31,336 nt of DNA, taken from assembly GCA_002373535.1 (NCBI GenBank), contig DFKL01000076.1:1-31336 (forward strand). The letters run 5' to 3'. Below the pieces are notes generated by a model. That model saw nothing but the letters and a program-made list of their open reading frames with translations, was not told the origin of the DNA and did not search any database. This DNA comes from Prevotellaceae bacterium UBA3646. GTDB lineage: Bacteria > Bacteroidota > Bacteroidia > Bacteroidales > Bacteroidaceae. Position numbers and translations under genes: made by a program. Every line of letters begins with the position of its first letter. Positions within the stretch are counted from its first letter, which is position 1. Below, one piece after another: positions 1 to 7,982 of this stretch.

Positions 1-1715
1 TCCTCTGTATAGCAGTACTCGTCGTTTTTGCCAAGTGTGCAGCGGTACAGTGGCGGTGTTGCCAGATATAGGTGGCCACGACTGATGAGCTCTGGCATAT
101 AGCGGTAGAAGAGCGTCATCAGAAGAGTCTCAATATGATGGCCGTCGACATCGGCATCGGCCATGATTATTACTTTATGGTAGCGCAGCTTTTCGTAATT
201 TGCCTCTTTCGAGTCTTCGCTGAGGCCGAAACGTACACCGAGAGCCTGAAGTATGTTGTTTACCTCCTCATGTTCGAAGGCTTTGTGCCACATGACACGC
301 TCAACGTTGAATATCTTGCCTCGAATTGGCAGTATTGCCTGAAAATGACGGTTGCGTCCTTGCTTGGCTGAACCGCCGGCAGAGTCTCCCTCGACTATGA
401 ACAGCTCGCAGTTTGCGGCATCTTTGTCCGAACAGTCGGCAAGCTTGCCAGGGAGGCCGCCTCCGGACATCGGAGACTTACGTTGAACGCTCTCACGCGC
501 CTTGCGTGCCGCAACACGTGCCGTGGCAGCCAGTATTACCTTGTCAACGATAAGTTTGGCCTCGTGCGGGTGCTCTTCAAGATAGTTGGCCAGAGCTTCG
601 CCTACGGCTTGCTGTACTGCTCCTGCAACCTCGCTGTTGCCAAGCTTCGTCTTGGTCTGTCCCTCAAACTGCGGTTCTGCAACTTTGACAGATATGACGG
701 CGGTAAGACCTTCACGGAAGTCTTCGCCACTGATTTCTACCTTGTTTTTGGCAAGTTTCTCCAGTTCCTTGGTACACTGCTGTTCAGCATAGGCTTTCAG
801 CGTGCGTGTCAGTGCCGTACGGAAACCTTGCAGGTGTGTGCCACCTTCTATCGTGTTGATGTTGTTTACATACGAATGCAGGTTCTCCGAATAGCCGGTG
901 TTGTACATGATGGCAATTTCAATGGGAACGTTCTGCTTCTCTGTGTTCAGGTAGATTACGTCGTTAATGAGATGTGTGCGCGTCGAGTCTATGTAACGGA
1001 CGAAATCCCTCAGGCCGCCTTCGCTGTAGAAGACCTCCTTGCGTATGCCCTCTATGCCGGCCGCTTCGTTCTTGTCGGTGCGCATGTCTGTCAGGGTAAT
1101 ACGGATTCCTGCGTTCAGGAAAGCCAGCTCACGCATGCGGTTGGCCAGTATGTCATACTCGTATTCAGTAACCGTGAAGATATCTGAGTCAGGCCAGAAC
1201 TGTTGGCGTGTACCGCGCAGTTCCGTCTCACCTACGACCTTTACGCTGTACAGGGGATGTCCTGTTTCGTATTCCTGCTGATAGATCTTGCCGTCGCGGA
1301 ACACCTGCGAGATCATATGGCTGGAAAGTGCGTTTACACAACTCACGCCTACACCGTGCAAACCGCCGGAAACCTTGTACGAACCTTTGTCAAACTTACC
1401 TCCGGCATGTAGTACGGTCATCACGACCTGAAGTGCGCTGACCCCCTCTTTCTCATGTATGTCTACAGGGATGCCTCGGCCATTGTCTTGGACGGTTATT
1501 GAGTTGTCTTCGTTTATTGTTACTTCGATATGTGTACAATAGCCTGCCAGAGCTTCGTCTATAGAATTGTCGACGGTCTCGTATACCAAATGGTGCAAGC
1601 CTTTTTTGCTGATGTCGCCAATGTACATGGCAGGACGTTTGCGAACTGCCTCAAGTCCTTCCAGTACCTGGATGTTGGAGGCACTGTAGTTGGATTTGTT
1701 CTGTGTTTCTTCCAT
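1..1715 (-). CDS. gyrB: DNA gyrase subunit B (3' end outside window)
   Basis: ATPase subunit of DNA gyrase, which with GyrA introduces negative supercoils in the cytoplasm. The visible 571 codons begin MEETQNKSNYSASNIQ. They hold the GHKL ATPase fold (VDNSIDEA near residues 48-55, DNGRGIP near 77-83, KVSGGLHGVG near 114-123), the transducer domain, and the TOPRIM region with VEGDSAGGSAKQGR and the metal-binding ADADVDGHH. The reading frame is open to the window edge, so roughly the last 80-90 residues are missing, judged from usual GyrB length. The ATG at 1715 is chosen because it opens the conserved N-terminus and lies about 25 bases downstream of a TATATTTG -7 motif. ParE is the main alternative, but the N-terminal and TOPRIM sequences read as GyrB of Bacteroidales. 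It lies downstream of rpsT, separated from it by a terminator. Confidence 0.97.
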   Translation of the reverse strand, partial: MEETQNKSNYSASNIQVLEGLEAVRKRPAMYIGDISKKGLHHLVYETVDNSIDEALAGYCTHIEVTINEDNSITVQDNGRGIPVDIHEKEGVSALQVVMTVLHAGGKFDKGSYKVSGGLHGVGVSCVNALSSHMISQVFRDGKIYQQEYETGHPLYSVKVVGETELRGTRQQFWPDSDIFTVTEYEYDILANRMRELAFLNAGIRITLTDMRTDKNEAAGIEGIRKEVFYSEGGLRDFVRYIDSTRTHLINDVIYLNTEKQNVPIEIAIMYNTGYSENLHSYVNNINTIEGGTHLQGFRTALTRTLKAYAEQQCTKELEKLAKNKVEISGEDFREGLTAVISVKVAEPQFEGQTKTKLGNSEVAGAVQQAVGEALANYLEEHPHEAKLIVDKVILAATARVAARKARESVQRKSPMSGGGLPGKLADCSDKDAANCELFIVEGDSAGGSAKQGRNRHFQAILPIRGKIFNVERVMWHKAFEHEEVNNILQALGVRFGLSEDSKEANYEKLRYHKVIIMADADVDGHHIETLLMTLFYRYMPELISRGHLYLATPPLYRCTLGKNDEYCYTE

Positions 1716-1740
1716 TATTGAATTTCTTACTTTTACGCAG

Positions 1741-1774
1741 CAAATATACGAATTTTAATTGAAAATAATGCAAA
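1741..1774 (-). promoter_or_regulatory. Candidate gyrB promoter
   Basis: Read on the minus strand, TTTG (1771-1774) is followed after 22 bases by TATATTTG (1741-1748). This matches the Bacteroidetes primary-sigma -7 consensus TAnnTTTG with a slightly long spacer. Transcription would start near 1734, giving a leader of about 20 bases before the gyrB ATG. It lies in an AT-rich stretch after the rpsT terminator, so gyrB is probably transcribed on its own. The assignment rests on motif match only. Confidence 0.6.
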
Positions 1775-1831
1775 GCATTATAATTTAATTTGCCTTGCCG
1801 CGGCATCAATGGAGATTAATGTTTTTTTACG

Positions 1832-1861
1832 AAAAAAGCAACCATCTGTCATGATGGTTGC
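1832..1861 (-). terminator. Rho-independent terminator of rpsT
   Basis: On the minus strand a perfect 9-bp stem, GCAACCATC / GATGGTTGC (1853-1861 and 1838-1846), closes a 6-base loop and is followed directly by six T residues (1832-1837). It starts 29 bases after the rpsT stop codon. On the plus strand no T run follows the stem, so it should work in one direction only. Confidence 0.9.
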
Positions 1862-1890
1862 TATATTCTTTTGCCTGTAAGCAGATAGGG

Positions 1891-2145
1891 CTATCCCAGT
1901 TTGCTTATATACTTGGCCAGTTTGCTCTTCAGGTTGGCAGCCTTGTTCTTGTGTATGATATTGACTTTTGCCAGCTTGTCCAGGGCTTTCTGGATGTTAG
2001 GGTACATCTCTGTTGCAACGGCCTTGTCTGTAGTGGCACGCAACTTGCGCACTGCATTACGCATGGTTTTTGCGTAATATCTGTTGTGCAGTCTCTTCTT
2101 CTGTTCCTGACGAATTCTCTTCAGGGATGATTTGTGGTTTGCCAT
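1891..2145 (-). CDS. rpsT: 30S ribosomal protein S20
   Basis: Small-subunit primary 16S rRNA-binding protein that helps 30S assembly. The 84-residue product begins MANHKSSLKRIRQEQ and is very rich in Lys and Arg, with the alternating basic helical pattern of S20. Its length is normal for the family. It lies 78 bases downstream of tRNA-Glu on the same strand with no promoter motif seen between them, so it is probably co-transcribed with the tRNA. A strong terminator follows. Confidence 0.97.
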   Translation of the reverse strand: MANHKSSLKRIRQEQKKRLHNRYYAKTMRNAVRKLRATTDKAVATEMYPNIQKALDKLAKVNIIHKNKAANLKSKLAKYISKLG

Positions 2146-2223
2146 TTGTTTGTTTTGTTTAATTTGTTAGTCGGAGTCTGATGTGGTATGGCTAAAATGA
2201 CCTCGCACCTCTCTCCTGTTTCG

Positions 2224-2295
2224 TAGTCCCTAGGGGAGTCGAACCCCTCTTTAGAGAATGAAAATCTCTTGTCCTAACCGATAGACGAAGGGACC
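2224..2295 (-). tRNA. trnE: tRNA-Glu (anticodon TTC)
   Basis: The minus strand folds into a 72-nt cloverleaf. It has a 7-bp acceptor (GGTCCCT with AGGGACT, one G-T pair), a D arm GTC/GAC around a loop containing GGTT, an anticodon stem AGAGA/TCTCT with loop TTTTCAT (anticodon TTC), and a T arm AGGGG/CCCCT with loop TTCGACT. The discriminator is A. CCA is not encoded, since the next bases are CG. It is preceded by a well-matched Bacteroidetes promoter and followed by rpsT. Confidence 0.96.
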
Positions 2296-2351
2296 TTACC
2301 TTCGGCTTTTATTGCCAGTGCATAAAGGACTTTCGTCCAAATTTGCGGTTG

Positions 2352-2382
2352 CAAAGGTACATTGATTATGCGAAATGACAAA
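2352..2382 (-). promoter_or_regulatory. Promoter of tRNA-Glu / rpsT
   Basis: On the minus strand TTTG (2379-2382) is followed after exactly 19 bases by TACCTTTG (2352-2359). This agrees with the Bacteroidetes -33/-7 consensus TTTG / TAnnTTTG in both sequence and spacing. Initiation would fall near 2345, about 50 bases before the tRNA. The leader contains a small GGAC-GAAA-GTCC hairpin with a GNRA loop (about 2323-2334). This is the best promoter match in the window. Confidence 0.8.
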
Positions 2383-2454
2383 ATATTTTACTGAAAAAAT
2401 ACTGTTAGTAAAGTAAAATAATATGTTTGGCATGGCATAAGAGCCATAAAAGAG

Positions 2455-2462
2455 TAATTTTG
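2455..2462 (+). promoter_or_regulatory. Candidate -7 element for recO
   Basis: TAATTTTG fits TAnnTTTG exactly and lies 36 bases before the recO GTG, giving a predicted leader of about 30 bases. The nearest upstream TTTG (2426-2429) is 25 bases away, too far for the usual -33 spacing. A second exact -7 match (TATGTTTG, 2422-2429) overlaps it, so the assignment is tentative. Confidence 0.35.
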
Positions 2463-2498
2463 TATCTTGTTGAATGACAGCAATAGCATAAGTGGCAG

Positions 2499-3221
2499 GT
2501 GGAGACGACGAAGGCAATAGTTTTGAACTGTATCAGATATGGAGACAACAGTGTCGTTGTTTCGTTCTTCTCAGAAAAGTTCGGCACGATTTCCTCTCTG
2601 GTCAGGATGCCAAGGACAAGAAGGAATGACGCCCGCTACTCATTGTTGCAGAGACTCTCTGTCGTAGAGGTTGGGCTCGATTATCGGGAATCACGTGAGA
2701 TGCAGGGCATCAGGAACATTTCATCATTTCATACCTGGAAGAGCATACCATACCATCCGCTTAAGGTATCCGTAGCAATGTTTCTTGCAGAATTCCTTTA
2801 TAATGCTTTGAGGTCCGAAAGCCAGAACGCCAGGTTATTTGATTTTCTCGAGAAATCGTTGATATGGTTTGACGAGACCGACAATGGAATATCCGGCTTT
2901 CATCTGATCCTTCCGCTGAAACTTACGTTGTTTTTAGGTATTAGGCCAAATATTGAGGGGTATAAGAGAGGGATGTTCTTTGACATGCAGAGCGGAGTGT
3001 GCGTGGATGTGCCTCCGTTACATAAGTATGTACTCACTAGGGAAGAGGCTGCTTTCTTGCCGCTCCTGCTCAATACGGACTACGGACAGATACATACGCT
3101 GGCTCTTACCAGGGAACAACGTTGGCACATACTGAAGATAATAATTGTATATTATCGACTGCATGTGCCAGGTTTTTCTCCCTTGCGAAGCGCAGATATA
3201 CTTCGTGAGGTATTTTCGTAG
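2499..3221 (+). CDS. recO: DNA repair protein RecO
   Basis: Recombination mediator of the RecFOR pathway, which displaces SSB and loads RecA on gapped DNA. The 240-residue product starts METTKAIVLNCIRYGDNSVVVSFFS, the OB-fold N-terminus of RecO. A helical domain follows that contains FLAEFLYNALR and a C-terminal segment ending YYRLHVPGFSPLRSADILREVF, typical of Bacteroidales RecO. The zinc-finger cysteines of some RecO proteins are absent, as in other members of this order. The start codon is GTG: an in-frame TAG lies 13-15 bases upstream, and the next ATG would remove the OB-fold strands. It stands alone on the plus strand, divergent from tRNA-Glu and convergent with ftsZ across a 24-base gap without a clear terminator. 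Confidence 0.92.
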   Translation: METTKAIVLNCIRYGDNSVVVSFFSEKFGTISSLVRMPRTRRNDARYSLLQRLSVVEVGLDYRESREMQGIRNISSFHTWKSIPYHPLKVSVAMFLAEFLYNALRSESQNARLFDFLEKSLIWFDETDNGISGFHLILPLKLTLFLGIRPNIEGYKRGMFFDMQSGVCVDVPPLHKYVLTREEAAFLPLLLNTDYGQIHTLALTREQRWHILKIIIVYYRLHVPGFSPLRSADILREVFS

Positions 3222-3245
3222 GTTTCGGGACCTTGCTTCTTCTAT

Positions 3246-4502
3246 TTATGCATCTCCGGACAGGAGCTTCAGGTCTTCCTTGCTTCTCAGGCAGGCAGGC
3301 GTTGCATCGACGCGAGATATTATATCATCATCATCCATGCTGTCTGCTGTATAGATAAAGATGTTGTGCTTTTGATGCCTGATTATGGTATTGCCACCTT
3401 TACCATATAGTTTTTCATAGAATTCCTTTAGGCGTTCCTCTTTTTCGGCCTCTTCTTCCGTAAGCGTTTTTTTCTGCTCTATTTTATGGTCGCTCATACC
3501 ATTTATGCTCTGTATGCCGAAACCAGTTGCAAGCAATGTAATCTTTACTTTGTTTCCCAGAGACGAATCGGTAGCCAGACCCCATTTCGTTTCAACGTCT
3601 TTGCGGAATTTGATCAGGAATTCGTGGACTTCGTTCATCTCCTCCATCATCAGGGATTCATTTTCCTTGTCGGCACAGAAGTTTATGTTTAGCAGGATCT
3701 TTTTGGAATTGAAGATGTCATTGTGGTTTAGCAGGGGAGAGTTGAGAGCCTCTGTTATTGCCTTTGTTACACGGTTGTCCCCTTCTCCATATCCCGTACT
3801 CATGATAGCGACGCCTCCGTCCTTGAGTACTGTCTTTACATCCTGGAAATCGAGGTTGATAATGCCGTGCATGGTAATTATTTCGGCAATGCTCTTGGCT
3901 GCCGTAGACAGGGTGTCGTCTGCACGGGCAAATGCATTGATGACCGTCAGCTCTGGGTATATTTCGCGAAGTCGCTCATTGTTTATGACGAGCAGGGCGT
4001 CTACGTGTTTTGATATTTCCTCGACACCGTCCAGTGCCTGTTTTATTTTCGGCATGCCTTCAAAGAGGAAAGGAATGGTCACGATGCCCACTGTCAGGAT
4101 TCCTGCTTCCTTTGCACATTGTGCAATAATTGGAGCGGCACCAGTGCCTGTACCTCCACCCATTCCTGCAGTGATGAAGACCATGCGTGTACCGTCGTTT
4201 AGCATCTCCTTGATGGCATCCATGCTTTCATTTGCAGCTTCGCGGGCCTTTTCGGGGCGGTTTCCTGCTCCAAGTCCGTCCTTGCCCAACTGAAGATGAT
4301 TGGGAACGGCGCTGTCATCCAGTGCTTTCTTGTCAGTATTGCATACTACGTACGAAACATCATGTATGCCTTCGCGATACATGTGGTTTACGGCATTTCC
4401 TCCACCTCCGCCTACACCGATGACTTTTATTATACAGTTGTTTGTTTTGGGGAGATTTACTATTGGCAGTCCCTCAAAATCCATATCTTGCTGAAAATCC
4501 AT
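3246..4502 (-). CDS. ftsZ: Cell division protein FtsZ
   Basis: Tubulin-like GTPase that polymerises into the cytoplasmic Z-ring and organises septal wall synthesis. The 418-residue protein has the nucleotide-binding GVGGGGGNAVNHM (about 29-41), the tubulin signature GGGTGTG (115-121) and the synergy loop NLDFQDV (216-222) with both acidic residues. A charged linker (TEEEAEKEERLKEF) leads to a C-terminal segment with ATPACLRSKEDL. The TPxxxR core of that segment is the likely FtsA/membrane-anchor binding peptide. It is the last gene of the dcw cluster, starting 20 bases after the ftsA stop. Confidence 0.97.
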   Translation of the reverse strand: MDFQQDMDFEGLPIVNLPKTNNCIIKVIGVGGGGGNAVNHMYREGIHDVSYVVCNTDKKALDDSAVPNHLQLGKDGLGAGNRPEKAREAANESMDAIKEMLNDGTRMVFITAGMGGGTGTGAAPIIAQCAKEAGILTVGIVTIPFLFEGMPKIKQALDGVEEISKHVDALLVINNERLREIYPELTVINAFARADDTLSTAAKSIAEIITMHGIINLDFQDVKTVLKDGGVAIMSTGYGEGDNRVTKAITEALNSPLLNHNDIFNSKKILLNINFCADKENESLMMEEMNEVHEFLIKFRKDVETKWGLATDSSLGNKVKITLLATGFGIQSINGMSDHKIEQKKTLTEEEAEKEERLKEFYEKLYGKGGNTIIRHQKHNIFIYTADSMDDDDIISRVDATPACLRSKEDLKLLSGDA

Positions 4503-4522
4503 AATCTTGTCGTGTTAAAGTG

Positions 4523-5815
4523 TTAGTCTTCCTGGTTTAGTGCGTCCTGTATGATTTTCCAGAAGTTCTTCTTGGCCGGTTTGGGATTATTGTCTTCAGG
4601 CTCTTTGTCGATGGGCGTATCTGGAACGACAGGTGGCTTTACTTCCGTTGGTTCTTCATTATTGGTGTTGCTGACACAGTTTTGGTCGCCATGCATCAAT
4701 AGTGCAATGACTGTGTTCATGCATCCGTTGTCGGCAATGTGTATACCCGGAGCGGTACTTATATCCGATGGAAGCTTTGCTATGCGTACGATTTTGTCTG
4801 TATGGGAGAATTCATGGAAGGCCTCCTGCAAGGCACGTATCTGTGATGCACCTCCCGTGAACACTATTCCGGAAACAAACTTTTCGTTGTGTGCCTTTAG
4901 CTGGCTCCACACATTGCTTAGGATTTCCTCGTATCTTGCCTGGATTATGTCGGATAGGATCTTGTCGTCTACGTTCCTTTCGTGCGAGATTGCAAATGTC
5001 TTTGTCTCCTCACCGCTGACGAAAGTCTTCCATGCGTATCCATGACGTAGTTTTAGTGCTTCTGCTTCCTCGTTTTCGACAGACAGGCAGGTAGCAATGT
5101 CTGTCGTGACATTGTTGCCACCCAAGGGAATTACACATAGCTTGCGTAGGATATTCTTAGTATATATGCTGACAGTTGATGTGTCGGCTCCGAGATCGAC
5201 AAGAGCACATCCCGAACGTTTTTCTGATGCATTGAGTAATGTGTCTGCAAGTGCCATGGGGGCAATTAGCAGCTCTGCAACGTCGTAGCCGGCAGAACGT
5301 ATGCATTTTTCGATGTTTTCCTGAAGAGAAGTGCGGGCTATGACGTTCATGAAACTTGCTTCCAGCATGTCTACCTGCATGCCTACTACATCAGTTTCCG
5401 TACGGGTCCCGACATGATATTCCTGTGGGACGACCTCAAGTATTTCCGAGTCAGTATATACTACACCACGGTTCGTGTCCATCAACTGGTCTATCATGTC
5501 GTTTGTGACTTGGGTCTTCTCTGTAAATGTACGCTGGACCTTGTTTTCTACAGAATGTAGAGACTGCCCTCCCAAACCGACATAGACACGACGTACGCTT
5601 TTTCCAAGCTGCAGCGATATCTGTCCCAGGACACGTGATATTGCCTGTGTGGTCTTGTCAATATTGTCCACCACACCCTTGCGGATGCAGTTGGATGCAT
5701 TTTCCTCGGCTATTGCCATGATTTGCATGGTTCCGTCAGCCATTCGCTGTCCTGCAATGGCACGAACTGCCGTTGTCGCAAGTTCCAATGCTACGATAAT
5801 GTCTTTGTCTGCCAT
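4523..5815 (-). CDS. ftsA: Cell division protein FtsA
   Basis: Actin-like ATPase that tethers FtsZ to the inner membrane and recruits later divisome proteins. The chosen start, MADKDIIVALELATTAVRAI, gives 430 residues and leaves 11 bases after the ftsQ stop. A start 36 bases further upstream is open but would add an unconserved MYKERHKLKQYT segment overlapping ftsQ. Visible are the phosphate-1 strand, the SHS2 insertion, ALVDLGADTSTVSIY (phosphate-2-like) and VFTGGASQI (adenosine motif). A Pro-rich acidic linker leads to the terminal amphipathic helix KKNFWKIIQDALNQED, the membrane-targeting sequence. Confidence 0.95.
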   Translation of the reverse strand: MADKDIIVALELATTAVRAIAGQRMADGTMQIMAIAEENASNCIRKGVVDNIDKTTQAISRVLGQISLQLGKSVRRVYVGLGGQSLHSVENKVQRTFTEKTQVTNDMIDQLMDTNRGVVYTDSEILEVVPQEYHVGTRTETDVVGMQVDMLEASFMNVIARTSLQENIEKCIRSAGYDVAELLIAPMALADTLLNASEKRSGCALVDLGADTSTVSIYTKNILRKLCVIPLGGNNVTTDIATCLSVENEEAEALKLRHGYAWKTFVSGEETKTFAISHERNVDDKILSDIIQARYEEILSNVWSQLKAHNEKFVSGIVFTGGASQIRALQEAFHEFSHTDKIVRIAKLPSDISTAPGIHIADNGCMNTVIALLMHGDQNCVSNTNNEEPTEVKPPVVPDTPIDKEPEDNNPKPAKKNFWKIIQDALNQED

Positions 5816-5826
5816 AGTATATTGTT

Positions 5827-6561
5827 TCAGTTTATGTCTTTCTTTGTACACACTACCTGCCCTTTGAAGCTCAGGTCTATGAAGTCATATTTGTTCCATC
5901 CGGCCTTGTCCAGTCCCTCTTTTGTGAAAACCAGGTATTTTTCCATTTTCTCTTCAATATCCTTGGCTTCACCTATTCGGATATGATGTTCACCTGTTAA
6001 TGGTATCAGTTCGATGTGCTTTTCGTCTATTACGTTTACCTGCTGAATTTCGGTATCCCATGGTTTGTTGTTGTTTATGAACAATGCCAGCGGAAGTAGT
6101 TTGTCCTTTGCCAGTTTCTTGTTGATGTTCCCGGTAAACAGACACAGGTCCAGATTAAAGTTTCCTGCAGGCATTGCATGACCGTTGGCATCTACATAGT
6201 ATTCTGTGTCGTTAGTGATGACGTGCATTACCGGTTTACGTGGAACGACGCTGATACAAAGATTGTGCTTGGGTGTAAAATAGCATTGTACAGAGTCTAT
6301 ATATGCATTCTTGCATATAATGTTCTTTATCCTGTTAATGTCTATATTTGATATAGTCTGACCTTGTGGTGAGATATGCTGGCTTGCCAGGATGTCGGAT
6401 ACGAATTCCTTCTTGATCAAGCTGTTTCCATTATTGCCGTGTATGACTATGTCAACGCCGTTGCAGACATAGTCATCGTTCTTGCGGGACAATGAAATGA
6501 CGGCAAAGAGGAGATAACCGACGATGCTTGTCAATAATATTATTTTAAAGGCAGTTTTCAT
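5827..6561 (-). CDS. ftsQ: Cell division protein FtsQ
   Basis: Bitopic divisome protein that links cytoplasmic FtsA/FtsZ with the periplasmic FtsL and FtsI/FtsW machinery. The 244-residue product has a short N-terminus, one transmembrane helix (about residues 4-24) and a periplasmic part. That part starts with a POTRA-like segment (VDIVIHGNNGNSLIKKEFV, then the conserved-style VVPRKPVMHVITND) and continues into the beta domain. Sequence conservation is low, as usual for FtsQ, so the position between murC and ftsA adds weight. ftsA follows after 11 bases. Confidence 0.88.
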   Translation of the reverse strand: MKTAFKIILLTSIVGYLLFAVISLSRKNDDYVCNGVDIVIHGNNGNSLIKKEFVSDILASQHISPQGQTISNIDINRIKNIICKNAYIDSVQCYFTPKHNLCISVVPRKPVMHVITNDTEYYVDANGHAMPAGNFNLDLCLFTGNINKKLAKDKLLPLALFINNNKPWDTEIQQVNVIDEKHIELIPLTGEHHIRIGEAKDIEEKMEKYLVFTKEGLDKAGWNKYDFIDLSFKGQVVCTKKDIN

Positions 6562-6597
6562 ATAGGCTGTCTGTTTCTTTTGTCAGCTCCTGGATTG

Positions 6598-7953
6598 TCA
6601 GTTCAGTATGTTTGCTATTTCTCCGGAAAGATCTTCGATGTCGCCGGCTCCTAATGTTACCAGGACGTCGAAGTCTTTTTTACGGACCAAATCCAGTATT
6701 TTGTCTTTCGGGCATTTTTGCTTTTTGACGTTGCTTGCCAGATTATCATAGATCAAGTCTGACGTCACTCCGGGAATCGGTTCCTCGCGTGCGGGATATA
6801 TGTCTGTTATTACGACATCGTCCAGTTGTGAAAGGGCATCCGCAAATTCCATGTAGAAGTCACGCGTCCTGGAGTATAGGTGTGGTTGGAAAATCACACG
6901 TATACGGCGTCCTTCATATAGTTGCTTTATGCTTGCAAGGCTCTTTCTGATTTCTTCGGGGTGATGTGCATAGTCGGACAGATATACCATGTCATTACGT
7001 CGGACGCGGAAGTCAAAGCGGCGGTCGACCCCGCCAAAACTGAGCATCGCACGACGGATTTCTTCTTCTGTGGCACCGGCAATCTGCGCCAGTGCCATGG
7101 CACCGATGCCGTTGTCTATGTTTACGGTCACAGGCACTCCCAACTCGATATCCTTGATGTCTCCGAGAGGTGAGACGAGGTCGAAAGTTATCCTGCCGTT
7201 GCCGGTTTTTATATTTTCCGCATGGATATCACCGTCTTCAATTCCATATGTATATGTCGTTACACCTTTTTGAGTGTCTGGCTTCATTTTCAATCCTGTA
7301 TGTAGGATGAGAAAGCCGTTTGGGACAATCAGGCTGGAATATTTGCGGAATGACTCCAGATAGGCATCTTCTGTTCCATATATGTCAAGGTGATCGGCAT
7401 CCGTAGAGGTAATGACTGTTGCCCATGGCGTCAGCCAGTGAAACGACCGGTCAAACTCATCAGCCTCGATGACCACGTATTGACTTTTTTTGGAAAGGAT
7501 GTAGTTCGTGCCGTAATTCTTTGTTATTCCCCCCAGGAAGGCATTGCAGTCCACGTGGCTTTGATGTAGTATATGGGCAGCCATTGACGATGTCGTCGTC
7601 TTGCCATGCGTGCCGGCGACGCACAATCCTTTAAGTGAGCGCGTCAATGTTCCCAGGACCTGGGCACGTTTCTGTATGTCGAAGCCATTGTCGCGGAAAA
7701 ATGTCATCTCGGTGTGAGAGTCGGGAATGGCCGGAGTGTATATCACGAGGCACTCGTTTTTGTCTTTGCATGCCTTAGGTATCAGGCCGACATTGTCCTC
7801 GTAGTGTATCATGGCACCTTCTTTTTCCAAGGCATGTGTCAGTGTACTTGGTGTCTTGTCATATCCGCCTACGGTAACACCAATGTTCAGGAAATAGCGG
7901 GCTATGGCGCTCATTCCTATTCCTCCGATACCTACAAAATATACTGCTTTCAT
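6598..7953 (-). CDS. murC: UDP-N-acetylmuramate--L-alanine ligase
   Basis: Cytoplasmic ATP-dependent ligase that adds L-Ala to UDP-MurNAc, the first step of peptide-stem assembly. The 451-residue protein begins with the Rossmann-type MKAVYFVGIGGIGMSAIARY. It carries the P-loop GTHGKTTTS (114-122), the central motif VIEADEFDRSF, YAHHPEEI (the HxP region), and a C-terminal domain ending in VLVTLGAGDIEDL. Mur ligase N-terminal, central and C-terminal domains are all complete. It lies 29 bases after murG and 36 bases before ftsQ. Confidence 0.97.
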   Translation of the reverse strand: MKAVYFVGIGGIGMSAIARYFLNIGVTVGGYDKTPSTLTHALEKEGAMIHYEDNVGLIPKACKDKNECLVIYTPAIPDSHTEMTFFRDNGFDIQKRAQVLGTLTRSLKGLCVAGTHGKTTTSSMAAHILHQSHVDCNAFLGGITKNYGTNYILSKKSQYVVIEADEFDRSFHWLTPWATVITSTDADHLDIYGTEDAYLESFRKYSSLIVPNGFLILHTGLKMKPDTQKGVTTYTYGIEDGDIHAENIKTGNGRITFDLVSPLGDIKDIELGVPVTVNIDNGIGAMALAQIAGATEEEIRRAMLSFGGVDRRFDFRVRRNDMVYLSDYAHHPEEIRKSLASIKQLYEGRRIRVIFQPHLYSRTRDFYMEFADALSQLDDVVITDIYPAREEPIPGVTSDLIYDNLASNVKKQKCPKDKILDLVRKKDFDVLVTLGAGDIEDLSGEIANILN

Positions 7954-7982
7954 TATAGTGTCATTTTATTCTTGTATGATTG

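Noticed and set aside
483..1187. A 234-codon open frame on the plus strand opposite gyrB
   Set aside because: The minus strand here encodes conserved GyrB ATPase and TOPRIM sequence without a break. The plus-strand product looks random.
2296..2517. A 73-codon minus-strand open frame between tRNA-Glu and recO
   Set aside because: It overlaps the tRNA promoter and the recO start, and its product has no recognisable features.
3505..4293. A 262-codon open frame on the plus strand opposite ftsZ
   Set aside because: It is the antisense shadow of a fully conserved ftsZ, and its product has no recognisable domain.
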